A stretch of DNA of 64,000 nt, taken from the NCBI GenBank assembly GCA_016872115.1, contig VHBC01000001.1:1-64000 (forward strand), in the 5' to 3' direction. A program made the position numbers and the translations under genes. Position 1 is the stretch's first letter. The number at the start of each line of letters is the position of its first letter. Origin of the DNA: Sphingomonadales bacterium. GTDB taxonomy: Bacteria; Bacteroidota; Bacteroidia; Flavobacteriales_D; Crocinitomicaceae. Shown one piece after another: positions 51,629-60,617 of this stretch. The notes under the pieces were generated by a model. It was not told the origin of the DNA. It did no database searches and was given only the letters and a program-made list of their open reading frames with translations.

Positions 51629-52878
51629 TTTTTGATTTGTTGCGCAATTTCTTGTTCTTTGGAGCTGCTGCCCGGTACAAAAAAAGACGTGCCTTTGATT
51701 GGTTCGGGTAAAAATTCTTGGTCGTAGAAATTGCCCGGATAGTCGTGGCTGTAGTGATAACCTTCGCCATACCCGAGTTCTTTCATGAGCTTTGTAGGTG
51801 AATTTCGCAAGGCAACAGGCACAGGTAAATCGCCGGTTTTTTGAACGAGTTGTTGTGCCTGATTAATGGCCATGTAGGCAGCGTTTCCTTTTGGAGAACT
51901 TGCAAGGTAGATTGCACATTCGCTTAGAATGATTCTGGATTCTGGCCAACCTACGTTTTTCACTGCTTCAAAGCAGGTGTTGGCCATCAGCAATGCATTT
52001 GGGTTGGCCAAGCCTATATCTTCTGCGGCCAAGATGAGCAGTCTTCTGGCAATAAATTTGGGATCTTCGCCGCCTTCTACCATTCTGGCCAACCAATATA
52101 TTGCTGCATTGGGGTCTGAGCCCCGAACTGACTTGATAAACGCCGAAATGATGTCGTAGTGTTGTTCGCCGTCTTTGTCGTGGCGCGCCAAACTTTGTTG
52201 GGCATTTTGCATGACGATGTCGTCGGTAATGTCAATTTGTAGTTGTTCTTGAAAAGTACCGACAATGATTTCAAATACATTGAGCAATTTTCGGGCATCA
52301 CCTCCAGAGATACGCAAAAGTGCGTTTGTTTCTTTGAGCGTGATTTTTTTTCGCCGTAAAATGGGATCCTCTTGAAGCGCACGATCCAATAATTGCAGTA
52401 AATCAGTTTGGCTATGTGGTTCAAGTGTGTAGACCTGACAGCGTGATAACAAAGCTGAAATCACTTCAAAGGAAGGATTTTCAGTGGTGGCACCAATCAG
52501 AGTAATGATGCCTTTTTCTACCGCTCCGAGCAAAGAATCTTGTTGGGCTTTGGAAAAACGGTGTATTTCGTCAATGAATAAAATATTCCCTTTTGGCGTG
52601 AACATGCCGCCGTGCTCTACTTTTGCAATGACATCTCTTACATCTTTGACCCCGCTTGATATGGCCGAAAGTGTATGTATCGGTCGCTGCAGGTGACTTG
52701 CAATGAGTTGCGCCAAAGTGGTTTTACCAACGCCAGGTGGGCCCCAAAAGATCATGGATGGAATAACGCCGGCGTCTAGGGCCCTTCTTAGAGAAGCATT
52801 TGGCGCCAAAAGGTGCTGCTGACCAATGTAGTGGTCAAGGATTTTGGGGCGCATGCGTTCGGCGAGCGGGGCGTTCAT
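51601..52878 (-). CDS. rarA: Replication-associated recombination protein A (RarA/MgsA AAA ATPase)
   Basis: Acts at stalled replication forks with clamp-loader-like architecture. The 425-residue product begins with PLAERMRPKILDHYIGQQHLL and has Walker A WGPPGVGKTTLAQLIAS, Walker B LFIDEIHRF, sensor 1 LIGATTENPSFEV, and the C-terminal MgsA domain (DAAIYWLARMVEGGEDP-like, RLLILAAEDIGLANP). The ATG is 4 nt from a TATCTTTG box. It is followed by the acyltransferase gene in a 28-nt overlap. Confidence 0.96.
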   Translation of the reverse strand: MNAPLAERMRPKILDHYIGQQHLLAPNASLRRALDAGVIPSMIFWGPPGVGKTTLAQLIASHLQRPIHTLSAISSGVKDVRDVIAKVEHGGMFTPKGNILFIDEIHRFSKAQQDSLLGAVEKGIITLIGATTENPSFEVISALLSRCQVYTLEPHSQTDLLQLLDRALQEDPILRRKKITLKETNALLRISGGDARKLLNVFEIIVGTFQEQLQIDITDDIVMQNAQQSLARHDKDGEQHYDIISAFIKSVRGSDPNAAIYWLARMVEGGEDPKFIARRLLILAAEDIGLANPNALLMANTCFEAVKNVGWPESRIILSECAIYLASSPKGNAAYMAINQAQQLVQKTGDLPVPVALRNSPTKLMKELGYGEGYHYSHDYPGNFYDQEFLPEPIKGTSFFVPGSSSKEQEIAQQIKKWWQEKYNF

Positions 52879-52882
52879 TAAC

Positions 52883-52890
52883 CAAAGATA
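52883..52890 (-). promoter_or_regulatory. -7 promoter box TATCTTTG, 4 nt from the rarA start
   Basis: A perfect TAnnTTTG box on the minus strand, separated by GTTA from the ATG. Confidence 0.6.
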
Positions 52891-52906
52891 AGCAAAGTAA
52901 TTTTAG

Positions 52907-52914
52907 TATCTTCG
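52907..52914 (+). promoter_or_regulatory. -7-like box TATCTTCG before the cysteine desulfurase gene
   Basis: One mismatch to TAnnTTTG, 16 nt before the ATG at 52931, divergent from the rarA box. Confidence 0.4.
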
Positions 52915-52930
52915 TGGCAAAACAGCCAGA

Positions 52931-54067
52931 ATGAACGTCTATCTTGACAACGCTGCCACCACGCCGGTGGCTCCTGAGGTAGTTGAAGCCATGATCCCAG
53001 TGCTTTATGAGCACTTTGGCAACCCTTCCTCTACACATGCTTTTGGGCGTCAAGCAAAAGCCTTAATCGAAAATTCCAGACGCCAAATTGCCCAACACTT
53101 CAACTGTGCGCCATCTGAAATCATATTTACTTCTGGCGGTACAGAAGCGGATAACATGGCCTTGCACGCTGCAGTAACGCAACTAGGAGTAAAGCGCATT
53201 ATTACTTCAGCAATAGAACACCATGCCGTTGGGCATACAGCTGAGGCGCTTCAACATCACCAAAATATAGAAGTGATCAACCTTAGGCTCGATGCAAAAG
53301 GGAATATCAACCTAGAAGAATTGCGTGCGCTATTGCAAGATGCCACGCCCACAATGGTGTCATTAATGCACGCCAATAACGAAATTGCCACACTTTTACC
53401 CCTTGCCGAGGTTACCCAAATATGTCGAAACTACGGTGCTTATTTCCATTCAGATACTGTCCAGACAATTGGGCATTACACTTTTGACTTAGCGACCCTC
53501 GACATCGATTTTATTACTTGTGCGGCACATAAATTTCATGGCCCAAAAGGCATAGGCTTTTTGTATGTCAATAAAAAAACGCGCGTCAACCCACTTATTC
53601 ACGGCGGATCACAGGAGCGCGGTTTGCGTGGCGGTACCGAAAATATTGCAGGCATTGTAGGCTTAGCAAAAGCAATGGAGTTGGCTTACACCAATCTTGA
53701 AGCCCACCAACTACACGTTTGGGGTTTGAAAAACTACATGATGGAGCGCCTTCAGGTTATTTTTCCAGAGGTTGCTTTTCATGGAGAAACCAGTTACGAA
53801 AAAGCCTTGTACACCGTTCTCAATGTAAGTTTACCCGCAACCGCTAAAGCCGGGCTTTTATTGTTTACACTCGATTTGAAGGGCGTTGCAGTTAGCGGTG
53901 GCTCGGCTTGCACCTCAGGGGCTGCAAAAGGGTCCCATGTACTTGAGGGAATTGCTGCCGACATGTCCAGACCCAATGCGCGTTTTTCTTTTTCGCGCTA
54001 TACGACCAAGGCAGAAATCGATTATGCACTCCAACAACTCGAGGAAGTGTATCAAAAGAATTTGTAA
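52931..54067 (+). CDS. Cysteine desulfurase, NifS/IscS family
   Basis: PLP enzyme that removes sulfur from cysteine for Fe-S clusters and tRNA thiolation. The 378-residue product has MNVYLDNAATTPVAPEV, the GGTEADNMA segment, LMHANNEIATLLP, the PLP lysine in CAAHKFHGPKGIGFLYV, the RGGTENIAGIVGLAKA block and the sulfur-carrying cysteine in SGGSACTSGAAKGSHVL. It could feed MnmA and Fe-S assembly. No iscU or iscR lies next to it. The polysaccharide cluster starts 11 nt downstream, which may be chance or co-transcription. Confidence 0.92.
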   Translation: MNVYLDNAATTPVAPEVVEAMIPVLYEHFGNPSSTHAFGRQAKALIENSRRQIAQHFNCAPSEIIFTSGGTEADNMALHAAVTQLGVKRIITSAIEHHAVGHTAEALQHHQNIEVINLRLDAKGNINLEELRALLQDATPTMVSLMHANNEIATLLPLAEVTQICRNYGAYFHSDTVQTIGHYTFDLATLDIDFITCAAHKFHGPKGIGFLYVNKKTRVNPLIHGGSQERGLRGGTENIAGIVGLAKAMELAYTNLEAHQLHVWGLKNYMMERLQVIFPEVAFHGETSYEKALYTVLNVSLPATAKAGLLLFTLDLKGVAVSGGSACTSGAAKGSHVLEGIAADMSRPNARFSFSRYTTKAEIDYALQQLEEVYQKNL

Positions 54068-54078
54068 CTTCAAAAAAA

Positions 54079-55230
54079 ATGCGGACGCAACCCAAAGTTT
54101 TATTTATTTCTAGTTGGTACCCAAATCTTTTGAGACCCACAGAAGGTAATTTTGTCGAACAGCATATTCAGACTGCTCAAGAAATTGCCCAAGTTGCGCT
54201 TGTTCATGTTGTGTTGAGTTCTTCCCACAAAACGCTTACCCACGAGCGCAAGCAAACGCCTTTTGAAACGCATTTAATCTATTTGCCCAAGAATAACGTG
54301 CCATTTTTAGGTGTATTGATCAATTATTTTCAAGTGCTTTTAACATATTGGAAATTTGTTTCAAAAACGGAACTCGGCAAGCCCGACCTTATTCATGCAA
54401 ATATTTTATATCCTATTGGCTTGGTTGGAATTTTGCTCAAATGGCGTTGGCGAATTCCACTTGTTTTTTCCGAACATTGGACCTGTTATCACCCTTACGC
54501 TGATCCGCAACCGCCGCTTCTTGTTAAAACAGCGCTGCGTTGGATTGCTAAACGCGCTGATCTGCTATTACCTGTCTCACTGGATCTTGCTGTTGCCATG
54601 CAGCAATTCGGTATGCGAACACCAATGAAAGTGGTGCCAAACGTTGTTGACCCGTCAATCTTCAAGTTAATAGAGAAGCGGGCCCATCGGGTATATCGCT
54701 TTGTGCATGTGTCCTCTTTGGATGTCAAACAAAAGAATTTTCATTTGTTGGTACGCGCATTTTACGCGCTCAAAAAAGAACAAGATAACATCGAATTGCA
54801 CGTGGTTTCGGATGGGAATGAAAAAGCCTATACCCAATTGCTTAAAGATTTTGATTTTGCCAGTTCCATACATTTTCATGGCAAACAAAACCCAGAAGGC
54901 GTGGCAGCTATTTTGCAATTTGCCGACGCCTTTGTGTTAAGCAGCCGTTACGAAAACCTGCCTTGCGTGCTCATAGAGTCATTAGCATGTGGTACGCCGG
55001 TAATTACGACACAAGTAGGAGGGGTAGCTGAAATTGTTCATTCCCACAATGGTTTGCTCGTGCCATCAGAGGATTTAAATGCCTTGTCCAACGCCATGAA
55101 ACAAATTCAAAGTATCTCTTTTGACGGTGCAAATCTACATCGTGAAACATTGCTTAAGTTTGGTCCCGATACCGTTTCAGGCCTGTTTTTAGAAGCTTAT
55201 CAAATGCTACTCAAAACTGATGTGGCGTAG
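54079..55230 (+). CDS. Family 4 glycosyltransferase
   Basis: A GT-B-fold sugar transferase, likely building a surface polysaccharide. The 383-residue product has N-terminal FISSWYPNLLRPTEGNFVEQ, the donor-domain start YRFVHVSSLDVKQKNFHLL and the E-x7-E-type motif with ENLPCVLIESLACGTPVITT and GGVAEIVHSHNGLLVP. Donor and acceptor are unknown. It overlaps the flippase gene by 11 nt. Confidence 0.9.
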   Translation: MRTQPKVLFISSWYPNLLRPTEGNFVEQHIQTAQEIAQVALVHVVLSSSHKTLTHERKQTPFETHLIYLPKNNVPFLGVLINYFQVLLTYWKFVSKTELGKPDLIHANILYPIGLVGILLKWRWRIPLVFSEHWTCYHPYADPQPPLLVKTALRWIAKRADLLLPVSLDLAVAMQQFGMRTPMKVVPNVVDPSIFKLIEKRAHRVYRFVHVSSLDVKQKNFHLLVRAFYALKKEQDNIELHVVSDGNEKAYTQLLKDFDFASSIHFHGKQNPEGVAAILQFADAFVLSSRYENLPCVLIESLACGTPVITTQVGGVAEIVHSHNGLLVPSEDLNALSNAMKQIQSISFDGANLHRETLLKFGPDTVSGLFLEAYQMLLKTDVA

Positions 55231-56485
55231 TATTTTCAGCAACTTTGGTGTGCGGGTTTTTGCCTCGATACTCAATTTGGGTTTGGTGATTCTTTTTTCA
55301 CAGGTTGGCGGTCTTATCGGCAAAGGAGAACAGAGCTTATTGCTTACTACTATTGCCATTCTCACCATTTTTGATGCATTAATTGGCGGTGCAGCATTGG
55401 TTAATTTTTCGACTCGTTTTGCTTGGTCTATTTTACTACGGACCTCTTACGTTTGGATTTTTGCCTTGACACTTATTGCCGGCCTATTGTTATTTATATT
55501 GGAGGTGTTTTCTCCTATTTATTTGTTGAATGTTTTGATTTTAAGCGTATTGAGCGCAATAGTTGCTGTGCATTCCTCATTGTTATTAGGCCAGAAACGC
55601 TTTGTTGCCTATAATTTGATCCAAATTAGCATTCCACTCTTAACTTTCTTTACTTGTCTTTTTCAATATTATTTTGACGGAAAACTCAATTACGAATTGG
55701 CCTTGTATTTTGCATATGGTTCCGCTTTTTTAATCAGTAGTTATTTTGTGTGGTTTTATTTGCCAAAAGCGCAAACTGCCCCTCATGCGTTTGGATTTTT
55801 ATTGCGGCAAATGCTTGCATACGGTACTTACAACCAAATGGCTCACGTCTTTCAATTGTTGAGTTTCCGGGCTTCATTTTATTTTCTTGAATATTATCAC
55901 GGCAAAAGCACTGTTGGTTTGTTTTCAAACGCCAGCTCCTTAACAGAGTCTGTGTGGCTCGTTGCCACCAGTATTTCTTTATGGCAGTACGCCGTCATTG
56001 CCAATTCCGATGACAGCAAGTATAATATACAATTAACCGAAAAACTCACACGATTTGGTATGACCACAGCCTTTTTAGCTTGTTTGTCTTTGGCTATCTT
56101 ACCAGGTTCCTTTTACGGCTTTCTTTTTGGTCCCGATTTTGCAGCATTGCAACCGATCATGTGGTTGTTAGCGCCTGGGGTTTGGCTTTTCTCTTATGCC
56201 CTAATTGTGGGGCACTATTTTTCAGGACATGGGCGCTATCAGGTAAATGCGCTTGCCTCTGGTATTGGTCTAATTGTCAGTTTGATCGGTTCATTCTTGT
56301 TGATTCCAACCTATCAAACCCAAGGCGCCGCCGTTGCAGCGAGTTTATCATATATGGTGACAAGTGCCATCGTTTTTTGGTTTTTCAAGAAAGAAGGGGG
56401 GCAATTTACCTTATTTCTTCAAATCGAGGAGATCAAATCATTTCAAACTCAAGTGCTACAGCGCTTACGTTCTATGAGGTTATGA
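55220..56485 (+). CDS. Polysaccharide flippase-like membrane protein (Wzx/MOP superfamily)
   Basis: 421 residues with about 12 predicted transmembrane segments, starting MWRSIFSNFGVRVFASILNLGLV-like (the typical N-terminal amphipathic start of Wzx proteins), a KGEQSLLLT loop and a late SLIGSFLLIPTYQTQGAAVA segment common in Wzx. It would flip a lipid-linked glycan across the inner membrane. It is coupled by ATGA overlap to the methyltransferase gene. Confidence 0.85.
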   Translation: MWRSIFSNFGVRVFASILNLGLVILFSQVGGLIGKGEQSLLLTTIAILTIFDALIGGAALVNFSTRFAWSILLRTSYVWIFALTLIAGLLLFILEVFSPIYLLNVLILSVLSAIVAVHSSLLLGQKRFVAYNLIQISIPLLTFFTCLFQYYFDGKLNYELALYFAYGSAFLISSYFVWFYLPKAQTAPHAFGFLLRQMLAYGTYNQMAHVFQLLSFRASFYFLEYYHGKSTVGLFSNASSLTESVWLVATSISLWQYAVIANSDDSKYNIQLTEKLTRFGMTTAFLACLSLAILPGSFYGFLFGPDFAALQPIMWLLAPGVWLFSYALIVGHYFSGHGRYQVNALASGIGLIVSLIGSFLLIPTYQTQGAAVAASLSYMVTSAIVFWFFKKEGGQFTLFLQIEEIKSFQTQVLQRLRSMRL

Positions 56486-57291
56486 ATAAAATTATCAAGT
56501 TAATTAAAGCACTTTACTTGTTGCTTAAAAGACCCGCCCTTTTGAATTTAATTTTAAAAGAAGATGCGGTCTATAAGGAGAAATTTGAGCGCAATTACAA
56601 GCAAATAAAGCTTCAAGAGATTTCAGTGTTGGATTGGCCCGAAGCACAAAAAATCAAGATTGTTCCTTATGCTTTTTTATCGGGTTCATCTTTGCCCACA
56701 GACTTTGCACTTTTACAGTTGTTGTGCCGCAGATTTCAGGTCGAAAACTATTTTGAAATTGGAACTTGGCGAGGAGAAAGTATAGCGAATGTGGCGCCTT
56801 TTGTTAAACAGGCCTATACACTCAACTTGCCAGATGAGTCCCTCCGTCATATGGGGCAAACAGAAGCATATATTGCTTCGCATCGGTTTTTTTCCGAGCA
56901 TCTTTCGAACGTAACCCATTTATTTGGTGATTCTGCCACTTTTGATTGGCAACCATACGTGAGGAAAATGGATCTCATTTTTATCGACGGAGACCACAGT
57001 ACAGAGGCGGTAGAAAGAGATACCCGCAACACCTTGCGGTTGCAAAAAAATCAAGAATCCATCATTGTATGGCACGACGCCAAATCCGATACAGAGTATC
57101 CACGCTACGAAGTTTTGCTCGGTATTTATAATGGACTTCCTAAGACCATGCATCAGCATGTGTACCTGGTAAAAAATTCGCTTTGTGCTGTTTTTTTACC
57201 GCAACAACCAAATGGTGATTTTATTGAAATTAATGCGCTTCCGACGAAGTCTTTTGAGCTTACCATCAAGCAAATAAATATAGCGTCTTAA
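56482..57291 (+). CDS. Class I SAM-dependent methyltransferase in polysaccharide cluster
   Basis: 269 residues starting MNKIIKLIKALYLLLKRP at ATG 56482. The ORF track extends 134 codons upstream in the flippase gene, out of frame with it, and is spurious there. The SAM motif is NYFEIGTWRGESIANVAPF, with the acidic DLIFIDGDHSTEAVERDT typical of the Methyltransf_24 group. C-terminal part unassigned. It may methylate a sugar of the exported polysaccharide. The stop shares TTAA with asnB. Confidence 0.82.
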   Translation: MNKIIKLIKALYLLLKRPALLNLILKEDAVYKEKFERNYKQIKLQEISVLDWPEAQKIKIVPYAFLSGSSLPTDFALLQLLCRRFQVENYFEIGTWRGESIANVAPFVKQAYTLNLPDESLRHMGQTEAYIASHRFFSEHLSNVTHLFGDSATFDWQPYVRKMDLIFIDGDHSTEAVERDTRNTLRLQKNQESIIVWHDAKSDTEYPRYEVLLGIYNGLPKTMHQHVYLVKNSLCAVFLPQQPNGDFIEINALPTKSFELTIKQINIAS

Positions 57292-59159
57292 CCAAAAGAT
57301 TCAATCTGAAAAGCTTCAAGCCAAAACAAATAACAAGCATAACGAAAGGCAAAATTTTGGCCTGAACTTCGTTCGGGGTTCTTAAAAATATCTAATAGAT
57401 CCTTTTGTAGTTTGTCCTTATCAATGAGTTCGCTCTTATCAAGGTGCGCTTTTTCTTTTATCGTATTGATCCAGAATTCAGCGCTCTGCATCAGCCATTG
57501 GCTTTCAGGTACTGAAAAGCCCTTTTTGTCTTTGCGCCAAGAGATCGCTTTTGGTAGTTGGTTATCAAGTGCATTGCGCAATGCAAATTTTGACCATCCA
57601 TTTTGAATGAGGTCCTTGGAAGGCAATGATCGTGCGATGCGTATCAATGCTTCATCGTCGGCAAATGGCGTTCGAGATTCAATGCTATACTGCATTGCGC
57701 AGCGGTCTTCCCAACGCAAGAGTCCTTTTAATTGATAACCCCTACAAAAATCGGCAAGATGCCCTTGTAGCGTTTGCTGGCGCTGGCGTTTCGTTTTTGA
57801 TTTGTTTGTCAGGTATTGCCAAGTTTCATTTTTTTGCTTTTTCTCAATGCGGTTATGGACACTTGACGGAAGGTAGCTAATGACATCTTTGAGCCATTCT
57901 TTGAAAATATATTTTTTAGAAGTAGGTGAGTTGTTGAGCGCAGACCACTCTTTGTGGAATAACCACCATTTACCTGTCCAAAAAAGTTCTTTGAAAAAAG
58001 TAGGATAAAACACTTGGTAGCCTGCAAAAAGCTCATCTCCACCTTGGCCATCAATTAGGATTTTTATGTTGTTCGAAGCAGCACATTTCATAACACTGCT
58101 TTGCGCAAAAGTACTGGTACTTAAAAGCGGGATGTCCTGGTGATAAATGATTTCTTGAACAGATTCAGTAAGTTGTAGGCTGTCGAGTTCCGAAATGTGC
58201 CAATGGGCAGCTGTAGCTTTGACCATTTGTTCAGCCCAGCTGCGTTCGTCTTGTTCGGATTGGTGTGTGGCAGTATAAGCGTGCAAACCATGTTGCAAGG
58301 AGCCAATCTGGCGTTCATTTTTGATTTCATTTGCCAAATGCAAAATACTGCTGGAATCTAGTCCGCCAGATAGGCAAAAGCCGATGGGTACATCGGCTCT
58401 CAAGCGCAATGAAACTGCATTTTTTAAAGCAAAAGCCAATTCTTGCTTGGCAATTTGAGGAGAGGTTGCTGCGTAATCTTCGTAGCAATAAATTGATTTT
58501 TGTTGCAGATCGGTACGGTAACAAAGCGCGTGGCCAGGCAAGAGTTCGTAAATACCTTTGAAGAATCCTTCTTGCTTCGTTTCTATGAGTCCGTGAGCAA
58601 AAAAAGTGTGTAAGGCTTCTTTATTTGCAATTCTTGCTTGGTTTGGTACTTCGAGTAAGGCTTTTATTTCGGACGCAAAAGCAAAATACGCGTCAGAATC
58701 GCTGTAATAAAATGGCTTGACACCGTAGCGGTCTCTGGCGCAAAACAACAAATTTTCTTGTGTGTCATAAATTGCAAACGCCCACATGCCATTCAATTCT
58801 TTTAGGAATGCTGCGCCCCAATGATGATAGGCTTGTAGTAATACTTCTGCATCCGACGCACTTTTGAATTGCGCTCCACATTGTTCTAATCTGATTTTTA
58901 ACTCGAGATAATTATAGATTTCACCATTGAAAGTGAGCCAGTAGCGGTCTTCAATTTGCATTGGTTGGGCTGCTGCCGCGCTCAAATCAATGATGGAGAG
59001 CCGCCGATGTGCGATGCCAAAATGTTGGTCTTCAAACCATTTGAGGCCAGTGCCGTCGGGGCCCCTGTGGGCCAATTTTTCATTCATATTGGCCAAGATC
59101 GTTTGCGCTATGACCCCAGGTTGCTTTACTTTTTGATGGAGACCGCCAATGCCGCACAT
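57288..59159 (-). CDS. asnB: Glutamine-hydrolysing asparagine synthase
   Basis: Makes asparagine (or amidates a related acid) with glutamine and ATP. The 623-residue product has the N-terminal nucleophile Cys2 (MCGIGGLHQ), the glutaminase segments LAHRGPDGTG, LTFNGEIYNYLELK and WAFAIYDTQENLLFCARDRYGVKPFYY, and the synthetase PP-loop FCLSGGLDSSSIL, QGGDELFAGY and ESRTPFADDEAL. Such AsnB proteins are often found in surface-polysaccharide loci, where they may modify glycan acids; this one faces such a cluster, so primary metabolism versus glycan role is open. It follows the M28 peptidase gene after 9 nt. Confidence 0.92.
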   Translation of the reverse strand: MCGIGGLHQKVKQPGVIAQTILANMNEKLAHRGPDGTGLKWFEDQHFGIAHRRLSIIDLSAAAAQPMQIEDRYWLTFNGEIYNYLELKIRLEQCGAQFKSASDAEVLLQAYHHWGAAFLKELNGMWAFAIYDTQENLLFCARDRYGVKPFYYSDSDAYFAFASEIKALLEVPNQARIANKEALHTFFAHGLIETKQEGFFKGIYELLPGHALCYRTDLQQKSIYCYEDYAATSPQIAKQELAFALKNAVSLRLRADVPIGFCLSGGLDSSSILHLANEIKNERQIGSLQHGLHAYTATHQSEQDERSWAEQMVKATAAHWHISELDSLQLTESVQEIIYHQDIPLLSTSTFAQSSVMKCAASNNIKILIDGQGGDELFAGYQVFYPTFFKELFWTGKWWLFHKEWSALNNSPTSKKYIFKEWLKDVISYLPSSVHNRIEKKQKNETWQYLTNKSKTKRQRQQTLQGHLADFCRGYQLKGLLRWEDRCAMQYSIESRTPFADDEALIRIARSLPSKDLIQNGWSKFALRNALDNQLPKAISWRKDKKGFSVPESQWLMQSAEFWINTIKEKAHLDKSELIDKDKLQKDLLDIFKNPERSSGQNFAFRYACYLFWLEAFQIESFG

Positions 59160-59168
59160 AGTAAAGAA

Positions 59169-60530
59169 CTATATATTTTTATCGAGTAGATATACAAAGC
59201 TGGCAACAGCGGCGGCACCTAGCTCTAATTCTCTTTTATTGACGTTTTCAAACACATCAGAGGGCGCATGGTGGTAATCAAAATACCGCTGTGAGTCTGG
59301 GACAAAACCAAACAAAGGAATACCAGGATATAGGTTTTTGAGCGGTCCGATATCTACACCGCCATATCCTTTTTCAAAGATGTGCAAGTCGTACGGGCGC
59401 AATAACTGTTCAAAACTTTGAATGAGTGCAAGATAGGTGTCCGGGCCATCTAGGCCAAAGCCTCTCGGAACAAAACCGCCGCGGTCGCTTTCTAGCGCAG
59501 CAATTTGTTTTTCTTGATTAGAAAGCACCCATTTGGCATATTGTTGGCCACCTTGGTTGCCATTCTCTTCGTTCATGAAAAACACCACTCTTATGGTATG
59601 TGTGGGTTGGTAACCTAGTTCTTTAAGAATGCGTAGGGCTTCTAAACAGTGAATTACGCCAGCGCCGTCGTCATGGGCGCCTTCGCCGGTGTCCCAAGAA
59701 TCGAGGTGACCACCTATCGTGATGATTTCGTTTGGAAACTTAGAGCCTTTGAGTTCGGCCATGACATTATATGATGGTGCGTCTGGAAAATCTCTGCAAT
59801 CCATTTCCAAATAGAAATGAACTTTTCCTTTTTCCAATTCTAAGGACAAAGCATTCGCATCGGCAGTTGCCATTGCGGCGGCTGGTATTTTAGGAATTTC
59901 TGTTTCATAGTGCATTGAGCCGGTATGCGGATGTTCATCTTGAGGAAGGCCTAAGGAGCGAATAACCACCGCGCTTGCTCCGAGCCTAGCTGCCTCAACG
60001 GCGCCATTACCACGAATGGCATAACAGGCACCGTAGGCTTTAAAAGTTTGGATTTGTGCAGCATCCATAGGCTGATTCAAAAAAACAATTTTATTTTCGA
60101 CAGCAGCTATTTTCGCTTTTTTGAGCGCATCCAAAGTTTTGAATTCGACTACTTCAGCAGTCATCAGGCCGTTGGTACCAACAGAGCCACCCAAAGCCAA
60201 TAAATGTACTTTGTGCAATTGTCCGTCTTTGGACATGTACCAGGCAGTTTCGGTGGTGCCGCGTTCCCAGTGTGGAACAGTGATTGCCTGTTTTTGAACG
60301 CGGTCAAAATGATAGGCATTCATTTTGGTGTAGGACCAGTCGATGGCCATTTGGGCTTGTGCCGAGCCAGATAAGCGCGGGCCGATATCTTTGCAAAGTT
60401 GTCTTAAGTTTTCGTAGGCATGTCCGCGCAACAAGGCTTCGTCGTAGATGCGTCGAATAAAAATGCTGTCCTGGGCCAGACTAAAGAAGCTGAGACTAAA
60501 TATAAAGAGCAGAAAGTGCGTGCTTTTCAT
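59169..60530 (-). CDS. Secreted M28-family metallopeptidase (carboxypeptidase Q-like)
   Basis: 453 residues from ATG 60530 (signal peptide MKSTHFLLFIFSLSFFSLAQ). A PA domain occupies about 120-240 (VVIRSLGLPQDEHPHTG). The di-zinc peptidase domain shows TIGGHLDSWDTGEGAHDDGAG (His, Asp bridging), FFMNEENGNQGGQQYA (Glu-Glu), ALESDRGGF (Asp) and DYHHAPSDVFENV (His). It probably digests peptides in the periplasm or outside. asnB lies 9 nt downstream. Confidence 0.93.
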   Translation of the reverse strand: MKSTHFLLFIFSLSFFSLAQDSIFIRRIYDEALLRGHAYENLRQLCKDIGPRLSGSAQAQMAIDWSYTKMNAYHFDRVQKQAITVPHWERGTTETAWYMSKDGQLHKVHLLALGGSVGTNGLMTAEVVEFKTLDALKKAKIAAVENKIVFLNQPMDAAQIQTFKAYGACYAIRGNGAVEAARLGASAVVIRSLGLPQDEHPHTGSMHYETEIPKIPAAAMATADANALSLELEKGKVHFYLEMDCRDFPDAPSYNVMAELKGSKFPNEIITIGGHLDSWDTGEGAHDDGAGVIHCLEALRILKELGYQPTHTIRVVFFMNEENGNQGGQQYAKWVLSNQEKQIAALESDRGGFVPRGFGLDGPDTYLALIQSFEQLLRPYDLHIFEKGYGGVDIGPLKNLYPGIPLFGFVPDSQRYFDYHHAPSDVFENVNKRELELGAAAVASFVYLLDKNI

Positions 60531-60553
60531 GAATGAAGTTTGCGTAAAAATAC

Positions 60554-60561
60554 CAAAAATA
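60554..60561 (-). promoter_or_regulatory. -7 promoter box TATTTTTG before the M28 peptidase gene
   Basis: A perfect TAnnTTTG box on the minus strand, 23 nt before the ATG and inside the ORF-track extension, which supports the later start. Confidence 0.5.
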
Positions 60562-60584
60562 GACAGAAGCAAGCCGCTTTTGGC

Positions 60585-60592
60585 TATCTTTG
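60585..60592 (+). promoter_or_regulatory. -7 promoter box TATCTTTG before ychF
   Basis: A perfect TAnnTTTG box, 25 nt before the ychF ATG. Confidence 0.55.
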
Positions 60593-60617
60593 CCTTTATA
60601 ACTAATTAAGAGATTAA

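Noticed and set aside
56080-56481. N-terminal 134-codon extension of the methyltransferase ORF
   Set aside because: It lies in another frame over the flippase gene and has odd Cys/Trp-rich composition; the ATG at 56482 gives a normal methyltransferase.
57288-59159. AsnB as a lasso-peptide cyclase
   Set aside because: It has the N-terminal Cys glutaminase domain and full asparagine-synthase motifs, and there is no precursor peptide or protease partner next to it.
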